From Hydractinia symbiolongicarpus (Eukaryota > Cnidaria > Hydrozoa > Anthoathecata > Hydractiniidae), in contig NC_079887.1 in NCBI RefSeq assembly GCF_029227915.1, forward strand, positions 2,046,001 to 2,110,000: 64,000 nucleotides of DNA, in the 5' to 3' direction. Below, in pieces: positions 49,373 to 61,840 of this stretch (position 1 is its first letter; each line of letters starts with the position of its first letter). The position numbers were made by a program, and so were the translations under genes. A model generated the notes under the pieces. That model saw nothing but the letters and a program-made list of their open reading frames with translations, was not told the origin of the DNA and made no database searches.

Positions 49373-51185
49373 TTCACCACTAAAACGCATGAGACTTGTA
49401 GTTTTTAAAAATGTTTTCAATTTGGATGAGACGCTGAATAAAAGAAGTTTAATCGCCGGCAAACGAAAACCTGCGATTTCCCGTAAATCCCGGACTCGGC
49501 CCGTATAGTAAAGAAAGTACCCGGGATGTAAACTCATTTCCCGAACGATTTTTTAAATTATTATTTCACCACTAAAACCCATGAGACTTATAGTTTTTAA
49601 AAATGTTTTCATTTTTGATGAGACGGTGAATAAAAGAAGTTTAATCGCCGGCAAACGAAAACCCGCCATTTCCCGTAAACCCCGGACTCGGCCCGTATAG
49701 TCAAAAGTATACAAAGAAAGTACCCAGGGAGTAAACTCATTTTCCGAACGATTTTTTAAATTATTTTTTCACCACTACAACGCATGAGACTTGTAGTTTT
49801 CAAAACTGATTTCATTTTTGAAGAGACGCTTAATGAAAGAGGTTTAATCACCGGCAAATGAAATCCCGCGATTTCCCGTAAATCCCGGGCTTGGCCCGTA
49901 TAGTCGAATGTATACAAAGAAAGTACCCAGGGAGTAAACTCATTTCCCGAACGATTTTTTATTTTTTTTTTCACCACTAAAACGCATGAGACTTGTAGTT
50001 TTCAAAAATGTTTTCATTTTTGATGAGACGGTTATTGAAAGAAGTTTAATCGCCGGCAATCGAAAACCCGCGATTTCCCGTAAATCCCGGGCTTGGCCCG
50101 TATAGTCGAATGTATACAAAGAAAGTACCCTGTGAGTAAACTCATTTCCCGAACGATTTTTTAAATTATTTTTTCACCACTAAAACGCATGAGACTTGTA
50201 GTTTTCAGAAATGTTTTCATTTTTGATGAGACGCTTAATGAAAGTGGTTTAATCGCCAGCAAACGAAAACCCGCGATTTCCCGTATATCCCGGGCTTGGC
50301 CCGTATAGTCGAATGTATACAAAGAAAGTACCCTGTGAGTAAACTCATTTCCAAAACGATTTTTTAAATTATCTTTTCACCACTAAAACGCATGAGACTT
50401 GTAGTTTTCAAAAATGTTTTCATTTTTGATGAGACGCTGAATAAAAGAAGTTTAATCGCCGGCAAACGAAAACCCGCCATTTCCGTAAACCCCGGACTCG
50501 ACCGGTATAGTCAAAAGTATACAAAGAAAGTACCCAGGGAGTAAACTCATTTCCCGAACGATTTTTTATATTATTTTTTTACCACTAAACGCATCAGACT
50601 TGTAGTTTTCAAAAATATTTTCATTTTTGATGAGACGCTTAATGAAAGAGGTTTAATCGCCGGCAAACGAAATCCTGCGTTTTCCCGTAAATCCGGGGCT
50701 TGGCCCGTATAGTCGAATGTATACAAAGAAAGTACCCAGGGAGTAAACTCATTTGCCGAACGATTTTTTAAATTTTTTTTTCACCACTAAAACGCATGAG
50801 ACTTGTAGTTTTCAAAAATGTTTTCATTTTTGATGAGACGCTTAATGAAAGAGGTTTAATCGCCGGCAAACGAAAACCCGCGATTTCCCGTAAATCCCAG
50901 GCTTGGCCCGTATAGTCGAATGTATACAAAGAAAGTACCCTTTGAGTAAACTCATTTCCCAAACGATTTTTTAAATTATTATTTCACCACTAAAACGCAT
51001 GAGACTTGTAGTTTTTAAAAATGTTTTCACTTTTGATGAGACGCTGAATAAAAGAAGTTTAATCGCCGGCAAACCAAAACCCGCGACTTCCCGTAAATCC
51101 CGGACTCGGACCGTATAGTCAAAAGTATACAAAGAAATTACCCAGGGTGTAAACTCATTTCCCGAACGATTTTTTAAATTATTAT
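49373..51185 (+). repeat. Region E, most complete cassette (9 monomers, 1,813 bp)
   Basis: Order v-w-y-z-b-c-aa-bb-x. The total equals 9 x 203 minus 11 for v and a few single-base losses (y tail TTTTTATTTTTTT, c with CATTTCCGTAAACC, aa with TTACCACTAAACGCATCAG). The other cassettes can be derived from it by loss or repetition of internal monomers. Confidence 0.85.
49860..49875. other. Subfamily-specific dyad GAAATC-N4-GATTTC
   Basis: In y monomers the core reads GAAATCCCGCGATTTC, a perfect 6-bp inverted repeat with a 4-bp spacer. Region A monomers have GAAAACCCGCGATTTC, where only the outer GAAA/TTTC bases pair. One A-to-T change in region E therefore makes a stronger potential hairpin. Other y copies lie at about 51,674, 54,288 and 58,508. 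Function is unknown. Confidence 0.6.
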
Positions 51186-54100
51186 TTCACCACTAAAACG
51201 CATGAGACTTGTAGTTTTTAAAAATGTTTTCAATTTTGATGAGACGCTGAATAAAAGAAGTTTAATCGCCGGCAAACGAAAACCTGCGATTTCCCGTAAA
51301 TCCCAGGCTCGGCCCGTATAGTAAAGAAAGTACCCGGGATGTAAACTCATTTCCCGAACGATTTTTTAAATTATTATTTCACCACTAAAACCCATGAGAC
51401 TTATAGTTTTTAAAAATGTTTTCATTTTTGATGAGACGCTGAATAAAAGAAGTTTAATCGCCGGCAAACGAAAACCCGCCATTTCCCGTAAACCCCGGAC
51501 TCGGCCCGTATAGTCAAAAGTATACAAAGAAAGTACCCAGGGAGTAAACTCATTTTCCGAACGATTTTTTAAATTATTTTTTCACCACTACAACGCATGA
51601 GACTTGTAATTTTCAAAACTGATTTCATTTTTGAAGAGACGCTTAATGAAAGAGGTTTAATCGCCGGCAAACGAAATCCCGCGATTTCCCGTAAATCCCG
51701 GGCTTGGCCCGTATAGTCGAATGTATACAAAGAAAGTACCCAGGGAGTAAACTCATTTCCCGAACGATTTTTTATTTTTTTTTTCACCACTAAAACGCAT
51801 GAGAATTGTAGTTTTCAAAAATGTTTTCATTTTTGATGAGACGGTTAATGAAAGAAGTTTAATCGCCGGCAATCGAAAACCCGCGATTTCCCGTAAATCC
51901 CGGGCTTGGCCCGTATAGTCGAATGTATACAAAGAAAGTACCCTGTGAGTAAATTCATTTCCAAAACGATTTTTTAAATTATCTTTTCACCACTAAAACG
52001 CATGAGACTTGTAGTTTTTAAAAATGTTTTCATTTTTGATGAGACGCTGAATAAAAGAAGTTTAATCGCCGGCAAACGAAAATCCGCAATTTCCCGTAAA
52101 TCCCGGACTCGGCCCATATAATCAAAAGTATACAAAGAATGTACCCAGGGAGTAAACTCATTTCCCGAACGATTTTTTAAATTATTTTTTCACCACTAAA
52201 ACGCATGAGACTTGTAGTTTTCAAAAATGTTTTCATTTTTGATGAGACGCTTAATGAAAGAGGTTTAATCGCCGGCAAACGAAATCCCGCGTTTTCCCGT
52301 AAATCCGGGGCTTGGCCCGTATAGTCGAATGTATACAAAGAAAGTACCCAGGGAGTAAACTCATTTCCCGAACGATTTTTTAAATTTTTTTTTCACCACT
52401 AAAACGCATGAGACTTGTAGTTTTCAAAAATGTTTTCATTTTTGATGAGACGCTTAATGAAAGAGGTTTAATCGCCAGCAAACGAAAACCCGCGATTTCC
52501 CGTAAATCCCGGGCTTGGCCCGTATAGTCGAATGTATACAAAGAAAGTACCCTGTGAGTAAACTCATTTCCCGAACGATTTTTTAAATTATTTATTCACC
52601 ACTAAAACGCATGAGACTTGTAGTTTTTAAAAATGTTTTCACTTTTGATGAGACGCTGAATAAAAGAAGTTTAATCGCCGGCAAACCAAAACCCGCGATT
52701 TCCCGTAAATCCCGGACACGGACCGTATAGTCAAAAGTATACAAAGAAATTACCCAGGGTGTAAACTCATTTCCCGAACGATTTTTTAAATTATTATTTC
52801 ACCACTAAAACGCATGAGACTTGTAGTTTTTAAAAATGTTTTCAATTTTGATGAGACGCTGAATAAAAGAAGTTTAATCGCCGGCAAACGAAAACCTGCG
52901 ATTTCCCGTAAATCCCGGACTCGGCCCGTATAGTAAAGAAAGTACCCGGGATGTAAACTCATTTCCCGAACGATTTTTTAAATTATTATTTCACCACTAA
53001 AACCCATGAGACTTATAGTTTTTAAAAATGTTTTCATTTTTGATGAGACGCTGAATAAAAGAAGTTTAATCGCCGGCAAACGAAAACCCGCCATTTCCCG
53101 TAAACCCCGGACTCGGCCCGTATAGTCAAAAGTATACAAAGAAAGTACCCAGGGAGTAAACTCATTTCCCGAACGATTTTTTAAATTTTTTTTCACCACT
53201 AAAACGCATGAGACTTGTAGTTTTCAAAAATGTTTTCATTTTTGATGAGACGCTTAATGAAAGAGGTTTAATCGCCGGCAAACGAAATCCCGCGTTTTCC
53301 CGTAAATCCGGGGCTTGGCCCGTATAGTCGAATGTATACAAAGAAAGTACCCAGGGAGTAAACTCATTTCCCGAACGATTTTTTAAATTTTTTTTTCACC
53401 ACTAAAACGCATGAGACTTGTAGTTTTCAAAAATGTTTTCATTTTTGATGAGACGCTTAATGAAAGAGGTTTAATCGCCGGCAAACGAAAACCCGCGATT
53501 TCCCGTAAATCCCGGGCTTGGCCCGTATAGTCGAATGTATACAAAGAAAGTACCCTGTGAGTAAACTCATTTCCCGAACGATTTTTTAAATTATTATTTC
53601 ACCACTAACACGCATGAGACTTGTAGTTTTTAAAAATGTTTTCACTTTTGATGAGACGCTGAATAAAAGAAGTTTAATCGCCGGCAAACCAAAACCCGCG
53701 ATTTCCCGTAAATCCCGGACACGGACCGTATAGTCAAAAGTATACAAAGAAATTACCCAGGGTGTAAACTCATTTCCCGAACGATTTTTTAAATTATTAT
53801 TTCACCACTAAAACGCATGAGACTTGTAGTTTTTAAAAATGTTTTCAATTTTGATGAGACGCTGAATAAAAGAAGTTTAATCGCCGGCAAACGAAAACCT
53901 GCGATTTCCCGTAAATCCCGGACTCGGCCCGTATAGTAAAGAAAGAACCCGGGATGTAAACTCATTTCCCGAACGATTTTTTAAATTATTATTTCACCAC
54001 TAAAACCCATGAGACTTATAGTTTTTAAAAATGTTTTCATTTTTGATGAGACGCTGAATAAAAGAAGTTTAATCGCCGGCAAACGAAAACCCGCCATTTC

Positions 54101-54195
54101 CCGTAAACCCCGGACTCGGCCCGTATAGTCAAAAGTATACAAAGAAAGTACCCAGGGAGTAAACTCATTTTCCGAACGATTTTTTAAATTATTTT

Positions 54196-56407
54196 TTCAC
54201 CACTACAACGCATGAGACTTGTAGTTTTCAAAACTGATTTCATTTTTGAAGAGACGCTTAATGAAAGAGGTTTAATCGCCGGCAAACGAAATCCCGCGAT
54301 TTCCCGTAAATCCCGGGCTTGGCCCGTATAGTCGAATGTATACAAAGAAAGTACCCAGGGAGTAAACTCATTTCCCGAACGATTTTTTATTTTTTTTTTC
54401 ACCACTAAAACGCATGAGAATTGTAGTTTTCAAAAATGTTTTCATTTTTGATGAGACGGTTAATGAAAGAAGTTTAATCGCCGGCAATCGAAAACCCGCG
54501 ATTTCCCGTAAATCCCGGGCTTGGCCCGTATAGTCGAATGTATACAAAGAAAGTACCCTGTGAGTAAACTCATTTCCCGAACGATTTTTTAAATTATTTT
54601 TTCACCACTAAAACGCATGAGACTTGTAGTTTTTAGAAATGTTTTCATTTTTGATGAGACGCTTAATGAAAGTGGTTTAATCGCCAGCAAACGAAAACCC
54701 GCGATTTCCCGTAAATCCCGGGCTTGGCCCGTATAGTCGAATGTATACAAAGAAAGTACCCTGTGAGTAAACTCATTTCCAAAACGATTTTTTAAATTAT
54801 CTTTTCACCACTAAAACGCATGAGACTTGTAGTTTTCAAAAATGTTTTCATTTTTGATGAGACGCTGAATAAAAGAAGTTTAATTGCCGGCAAACGAAAA
54901 CCCGCCATTTCCGTAAACCCCGGACTCGACCGGTATAGTCAAAAGTATACAAAGAAAGTACCCAGGGAGTAAACTCATTTCCCGAACGATTTTTTATATT
55001 ATTTTTTTACCACTAAACGCATCAGACTTGTAGTTTTTAAAAATGTTTTCATTTTTGATGACACGCTTAATGAAAGAGGTTTAATCGCCGGCAAACGAAA
55101 TCCCGCGTTTTCCCGTAAATCCGGGGCTTGGCCCGTATAGTCGAATGTATACAAAGAAAGTACCCAGGGAGTAAACTCATTTCCCGAACGATTTTTTAAA
55201 TTTTTTTTTCACCACTAAAACGCATGAGACTTGTAGTTTTTAAAAATGTTTTCATTTTTGATGAGACGCTGAATAAAAGAAGTTTAATCGCCGGCAAACG
55301 AAAACCCGCTATTTCCCGTAAACCCCGGACTCGGACCGTATAGTCAAAAGTATACAAAGAGAGTACCCAGGGAGTAAACTCATTTTCCGAACGATTTTTT
55401 AAATTATTTTTTCACCACTACAACGCATGAGACTTGTAGTTTTTAAAACTGTTTTCATTTTTGAAAAGACGCTTAATGAGAGAGGTTTAATCGCCGGCAA
55501 ACGAAATCCCACGATTTCCCGTAAATCCCGGGCTTGGCCCGTATAGTCGAATGTATACAAAGAAAGTACCCAGGGAGTAAACTCATTTCCCAAACGATTT
55601 TTTTATTTTTTTTTTCACCACTAAAACGCATGAGACTTGTAGTTTTCAAAAATGTTTTCATTTTTGATGAGACGGTTAATGAAAGAAGTTTAATCGCCGG
55701 CAATCGAAAACCCGCGATTTCCCGTAAATCCCGGGCTTGGCCCGTATAGTCGAATGTATACAAAAAAAGTACCCTGTGAGTAAACTCATTTCCCGAACGA
55801 TTTTTTAAATTATTTTTTCACCACTAAAACGCATGAGACTTGTAGTTTTCAGAAAAGTTTTCATTTTTGATGAGACGCTTAATGAAAGTGGTTTAATCGC
55901 CAGCAAACGAAAACCCGCGATTTCCCGTAAATCCCGGGCTTGGCCCGTATAGTCGAATGTATACAAAGAAAACTCATTTCCAAAACGATTTTTTAAATTA
56001 TCTTTTTACCAATAAAACGCATGAGACTTGTAGTTTTTAAAAATGTTTTCATTTTTGATGAGACGCTGAATAAAAGAAGTTTATTGGCCGGCAAACGAAA
56101 ACCCGCCATTTCCGTAAACCCCGCACTCGAACGGTATAGTCAAAAGTATACAAAGAAAGTACCCAGGGAGTAAACTCATTTCCCGAACGATTTTTTAAAT
56201 TTTTTTTTCACCACTAAAACCCATGAGACTTGTAGTTTTCAAAAATGTTTTCATTTTTGATGAGACGCTTAATGAAAGAGGTTTAATCGCCGGCAAACGA
56301 AATCCCGCGTTTTCCCGTTAATCCGGGGTTGGCCCGTATAGTCGAATGTATACAAAGAAAGTACCCAGGGAGTAAACTCATTACCCAAACGATTTTTTAA
56401 ATTTTTT
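54196..56407 (+). repeat. Long duplicated segment in region E, copy 1
   Basis: y-z-b-c-aa-w-y-z-b-c-aa, 2,212 bp, repeated at 58,416. Shared rare marks include AACTGATTTC with GAAGAGACG, CGACCGGTATAG, TTACCACTAAACGCATCAG, TCGAACGGTATAG and a 15-bp deletion. This copy has one extra w-like monomer at 55,208-55,410 (CGCTATTTCCCG, CGGACCGTATAG, AAAGAGAGTACC). Confidence 0.9.
55817..56004 (+). repeat. 188-bp b monomer with a 15-bp deletion
   Basis: Reads ATACAAAGAAAACTCATTTCC: the GTACC and GTGAGTAA part of the tail is missing. The same deletion lies at 59,832-60,019, so it was copied with the long duplicated segment. The following monomer starts with the rare TTTTTACCAATAAAACG in both places. 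Confidence 0.92.
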
Positions 56408-58415
56408 TTCACCACTAAAACGCATGAGACTTGTAGTTTTTAAAAATGTTTTCATTTTTGATGAGACGCTGAATAAAAGAAGTTTAATCGCCGGCAAACG
56501 AAAAACCGCAATTTCCCGTAAATCCCGGACTCGGCCCGTATAATCAAAAGTATACAAAGAATGTACCCAGGGAGTAAACTCATTTCCCGAACGATTTTTT
56601 AAATTATTTTTTCACCACTAAAACGCATGGGACTTGTAGTTTTCAAAAATGTTTTCATTTTTGATGAGACGCTTAATGAAAGAGGTTTAATCGCCGGCAA
56701 ACGAAATCCCGCGTTTTCCCGTAAATCCGGGGCTTGGCCCGTATAGTCGAATGTATACAAAGAAAGTACCCAGGGAGTAAACTCATTTCCCGAACGATTT
56801 TTTAAATTTTTTTTTCACCACTAAAACGCATGAGACTTGTAGTTTTCAAAAATGTTTTCATTTTTGATGAGACGCTTAATGAAAGAGGTTTAATCGCCGG
56901 CAAACGAAAACCCGCGATTTCCCGTAAATCCCGGGCTTGGCCCGTAGAGTCGAATGTATACAAAGAAAGTACCCTGTGAGTAAACTCATTTCCCGAACGA
57001 TTTTTTAAATTATTATTTCACCACTAAAACGCATGAGACTTATAGTTTTTAAAAATGTTTTCACTTTTGATGAGACGCTGAATAAAAGAAGTTTAATCGC
57101 CGGCAAACCAAAACCCGCGATTTCCCGTAAATCCCGGACACGGACCGTATAGTCAAAAGTATACAAAGAAATTACCCAGGGTGTAAACTCATTTCCCGAA
57201 CGATTTTTTAAATTATTATTTCACCACTAAAACGCATGAGACTTGTAGTTTTTAAATATGTTTTCAATTTTGATGAGACGCTGAATAAAAGAAGTTTAAT
57301 CGCCGGCAAACGAAAACCTGCGATTTCCCGTAAATCCCGGACTCGGCCCGTATAGTAATGAAAGTACCCGGGATGTAAACTCATTTCCCGAACGATTTTT
57401 TAAATTATTATTTCACCACTAAAACCAATGAGACTTATAGTTTTTAAAAATGTTTTCATTTTTGATGAGACGCTGAATAAAAGAAGTTTAATCGCCGGCA
57501 AACGAAAACCCGCCATTTCCCGTAAACCCCGGACTCGGCCCGTATAGTCAAAAGTATACAAAGAAAGTACCCAGGGAGTAAACTCATTTCCCGAACGATT
57601 TTTTAAATTATTTTTTCACCACTAAAACGCATGAGACTTGTAGTTTTCAAAAATGTTTTCATTTTTGATGAGACGCTTAATGAAAGAGGTTTAATCGCCG
57701 GCAAACGAAATCCCGCGTTTTCCCGTAAATCCGGGGCTTGGCCCGTATAGTCGAATGTATACAAAGAAAGTACCCAGGGAGTAAACTCATTTCCCGAACG
57801 ATTTTTTAAATTTTTTTTTCACCACTAAAACGCATGAGACTTGTAGTTTTCAAAAATGTTTTCATTTTTGATGAGACGCTTAATGAAAAAGGTTTAATCG
57901 CCGGCAAACGAAAACCCGCCATTTCCCGTAAATCCCGGGCTTGGCCCGTATAGTCGAATGTATACAAAGAAAGTACCCTGTGAGTAAACTCATTTCCCGA
58001 ACGATTTTTTAAATTATTATTTCACCACTAAAACGCATGAGACTTGTAGTTTTTAAAAGTGTTTTCAATTTTGATGAGACGCTGAATAAAAGAAGTTTAA
58101 TCGCCGGCAAACGAAAACCTGCGATTTCCCGTAAATCCCGGACTCGGCCCGTATAGTAAAGAAAGTACCCGGGATGTAAACTCATTTCCCGAACGATTTT
58201 TTAAATTATTATTTCACCACTAAAACCCATGAGACTTATAGTTTTTAAAAATGTTTTCATTTTTGATGAGACGCTGAATAAAAGAAGTTTAATCGCCGGC
58301 AAACGAAAACCCGCCATTTCCCGTAAACCCCGGACTCGGCCCGTATAGTCAAAAGTATACAAAGAAAGTACCCAGGGAGTAAACTCATTTTCCGAACGAT
58401 TTTTTAAATTATTTT

Positions 58416-60422
58416 TTCACCACTACAACGCATGAGACTTGTAGTTTTCAAAACTGATTTCATTTTTGAAGAGACGCTTAATGAAAGAGGTTTAATCGCC
58501 GGCAAACGAAATCCCGCGATTTCCCGTAAATCCCGGGCTTGGCCCGTATAGTCGAATGTATACAAAGAAAGTACCCAGGGAGTAAACTCATTTCCCGAAC
58601 GATTTTTTATTTTTTTTTCACCACTAAAACGCATGAGAATTGTAGTTTTCAAAAATGTTTTCATTTTTGATGAGACGGTTAATGAAAGAAGTTTAAACGC
58701 CGGCAATCGAAAACCCGCGATTTCCCGTAAATCCCGGGCTTGGCCCGTATAGTCGAATGTATACAAAGAAAGTACCCTGTGAGTAAACTCATTTCCCGAA
58801 CGATTTTTTAAATTATTTTTTCACCACTAAAACGCATGAGACTTGTAGTTTTCAGAAATGTTTTCATTTTTGATGAGACGCTTAATGAAAGTGGTTTAAT
58901 CGCCAGCAAACGAAAACCCGCGATTTCCCGTAAATCCCGGGCTTGGCCCGTATAGTCGAATGTATACAAAGAAAGTACCCTGTGAGTAAACTCATTTCCA
59001 AAACGATTTTTTAAATTATCTTTTCACCACTAAAACGCATGAGACTTGTAGTTTTCAAAAATGTTTTCATTTTTGATGAGACGCTGAATAAAAGAAGTTT
59101 AATTGCCGGCAAACGAAAACCCGCCATTTCCGTAAACCCCGGACTCGACCGGTATAGTCAAAAGTATACAAAGAAAGTACCCAGGAAGTAAACTCATTTC
59201 CCGAACGATTTTTTATATTATTTTTTTACCACTAAACGCATCAGACTTGTAGTTTTTAAAAATGTTTTCATTTTTGATGAGACGCTTAATGAAAGAGGTT
59301 TAATCGCCGGCAAACGAAATCCCGCGTTTTCCCGTAAATCCGGGGCTTGGCCCGTATAGTCGAATGTATACAAAGAAAGTACCCAGGGAGTAAACTCATT
59401 TCCCGAACGATTTTTTAAATTTTTTTTTCACCACTAAAACGCATGAGACTTGTAGTTTTTAAAACTGTTTTCATTTTTGAAGAGACGCTTAATGAAAGAG
59501 GTTTAATCGCCGGCAAACGAAATCCCACGATTTCCCGTAAATCCCGGGCTTGGCCCGTATAGTCGAATGTATACAAAGAAAGTACCCAGGGAGTAAACTC
59601 ATTTCCCAAGCGATTTTTTTATTTTTTTTTTCACCACTAAAACGCATGAGACTTGTAGTTTTCAAAAATGTTTTCATTTTTGATGAGACGGTTAATGAAA
59701 GAAGTTTAATCGCCGGCAATCGAAAACCCGCGATTTCCCGTAAATCTCGGCTTGGCCCGTATAGTCGAATGTATACAAAAAAAGTACCCTGTGAGTAAAC
59801 TCATTTCCCGAACGATTTTTTAAATTATTTTTTCACCACTAAAACGCATGAGACTTGTAGTTTTCAGAAACGTTTTCATTTTTGATGAGACGCTTAATGA
59901 AAGTGGTTTAATCGCCAGCAAACGAAAACCCGCGATTTCCCGTAAATCCCGGGCTTGGCCCGTATAATCGAATGTATACAAAGAAAACTCATTTCCAAAA
60001 CGATTTTTTAAATTATCTTTTTACCAATAAAACGCATGAGACTTGTAGTTTTTAAAAATGTTTTCATTTTTGATGAGACGCTGAATAAAAGAAGTTTAAT
60101 CGCTGGCAAACGAAAACCCGCCATTTCCGTAAACCCCGCACTCGAACGGTATAGTCAAAAGTATACAAAGAAAGTACCCAGGGAGTAAACTCATTTCCCG
60201 AACGATTTTTTAAATTTTTTTTTCACCACTAAAACCCATGAGACTTGTAGTTTTCAAAAATGTTTTCATTTTTGATGAGACGCTTAATGAAAGAGGTTTA
60301 ATCGCCGGCAAACGAAATCCCGCGTTTTCCCGTTAATCCGGGGTTGGCCCGTATAGTCGAATGTATACAAAGAAAGTACCCAGGGAGTAAACTCATTACC
60401 CAAACGATTTTTTAAATATTTT
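58416..60422 (+). repeat. Long duplicated segment in region E, copy 2
   Basis: The offset from copy 1 is 4,220 bp at the left and about 4,015 bp at the right, because the extra w-like monomer is absent here. It ends at ATTACCCAAACG and ATATTTTTTCACC, where region F begins. Confidence 0.9.
59832..60019 (+). repeat. 188-bp b monomer, second copy of the 15-bp deletion
   Basis: Identical deletion to 55,817-56,004, again followed by TTTTTACCAATAAAACG. A small difference is CGTATAATCGAATG here against CGTATAGTCGAATG in the other copy. Confidence 0.92.
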
Positions 60423-60825
60423 TTCACCACTAAAACGCATGAGACTTGTAGTTTTCAAAAATGTTTTTATTTTTGATGAGACGCGTAATGAAAGAGGTTT
60501 AATCGCGGCAAACGAAAACCCGCGATTTCCCTTAAATCCCGGGCTTGGCCCTTATAGTCGAATGTATACAAAGAAAGTACCCTGTGAGTAAACTCGTTTC
60601 CAGAACGATTTTTTAAATTATTTTTTCACCACTAAAATGCATAAGACTTGTAGTTTTTAAAAATGTTTTCATTTTTGATGAAACGCTGAGTAAAAGAAGT
60701 TTAATCGCCGGCAAACGAAAACCCGCGATTTCCCGTAAATCCCGGCTTGGCCGTATAGTCAAAAGTATACAAAGAAAGTACCCAGGGAGAAAACTCATTT
60801 CCCGAACGATTTTTTAAATTATTTT

Positions 60826-61840
60826 TTCACCACTAAAACGCATGAGACTTGTAGTTTTCAAAAATGTTTTCATTTTTGATGAGACGCTGAATAAAAGCAG
60901 TTTAATTGCCGGCAAACGAAAACCTGCGATTTCCCGTAAATCCCGGACTCGGCCCGTATAGTCAAAAGTATACAAAGAAAGTACCCAGGGAGTAAACTCA
61001 TTTCCAGAACGATTTTTTAAATTATTTTTTCACCATTAAAACGCATGAGACTTGTAGTTTTCAAAAATGTTTTCATTTTTGATGAGGCGCTGAATAAAAG
61101 AAGTTTAATCGCCGGCAAACGAAAACCTGCGATTTCCCGTAAATGCCGGACTCGGCCCGTATAGTCAAAAGTATACAAAGAAAGTACCCAGGGAGTAAAC
61201 TCATTTCCCAAACGATTATTTAATTTATAATTTCACCACTAAAGCCCATGAGACTTGTAGTTTTTAAAAATGTTTTCATTTTTGATGAGACGCTCAATAA
61301 AAGAAGTTTAATCGCCGGCAAACGAAAACCCGCGATTTCCCGTAAATCACGGACTCGGCCCGTATAGTCAAAAGTATACAAGGAAAGTACCCAGTGAGTA
61401 AACTCATTTCCCGAACGAATTTTTAAATTATTTTTTCACCACTAAAACGCATGAGACTTGTTGTTTTCAGAAATGTTTTCATTTTTGATGAGACGCTTAA
61501 TGAAAGTGGTTTAATCGCCGGCAAACGGAAACCCGCGATTTCCCGTAAATCCCGGGCTTGGCCCGTATAGTCGAATGTATACAAAGAAAGTACCATGTGA
61601 GTAAACTTATTTCCAAAACGATTTTTTAAATTATCTTTTCACCACTAAAACGCTTGCGACTTGTAGTTTTCAAAAATGTTTTCATTTTTGATGAGACGCT
61701 GAATAAAAGAAGTTTAATCGCCGGCAAACGAAAACCCGCCATTTCCCGTAAACCCCGGACTCGGCCCGCATAGTCAAAAGTATACAAAGAAAGTACCCAG
61801 GGAGAAAACTCATTTCCCGAACGATTTTTTAAATTATTTT
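60826..61840 (+). repeat. 5-monomer HOR e-p-a-b-c, copy 1 (1,015 bp)
   Basis: Repeated at exactly 1,015 bp. It carries AAATGCCGGACTCGG in its p monomer where copy 2 has AAATCCCGGACTCGG, and GCTTGCGACTTG in its c monomer where copy 2 has GCTTGAGACTTG. The pair is otherwise nearly identical by eye. Confidence 0.92.

Larger units (their letters stand above)
49170..60422 (+). repeat. Region E: v-headed cassettes, v-w-y-z-b-c-aa-bb-x
   Basis: The fullest cassette has nine monomers. Cassettes start at v: 49,373 (9 monomers, 1,813 bp), 51,186 (8), 52,798 (v-w-aa-bb-x, 5), 53,801 (17), 57,220 (v-w-aa-bb, 4) and 58,021 (runs out into F). Marks: w GACTTATAGTTTTT; y AACTGATTTC, GAAGAGACG; z GGCAATCG; b GCCAGCAAACG; c CATTTCCGTAAACC; aa GTTTTCCCGTAAATCCGGGG; x GAAATTACCC, GCAAACCAAAACC. 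Many monomers combine TTAATGAAAGAGG with AACGAAATCCCGCG, a signature rare in region A. Confidence 0.9.

Noticed and set aside
49960-49972. T-runs (for example TTTTTATTTTTTTTTTCACC) as transcription terminators or polypyrimidine signals.
   Set aside because: They are the A/T-rich monomer tail, which varies slightly in length. No upstream hairpin or transcription unit supports a terminator.
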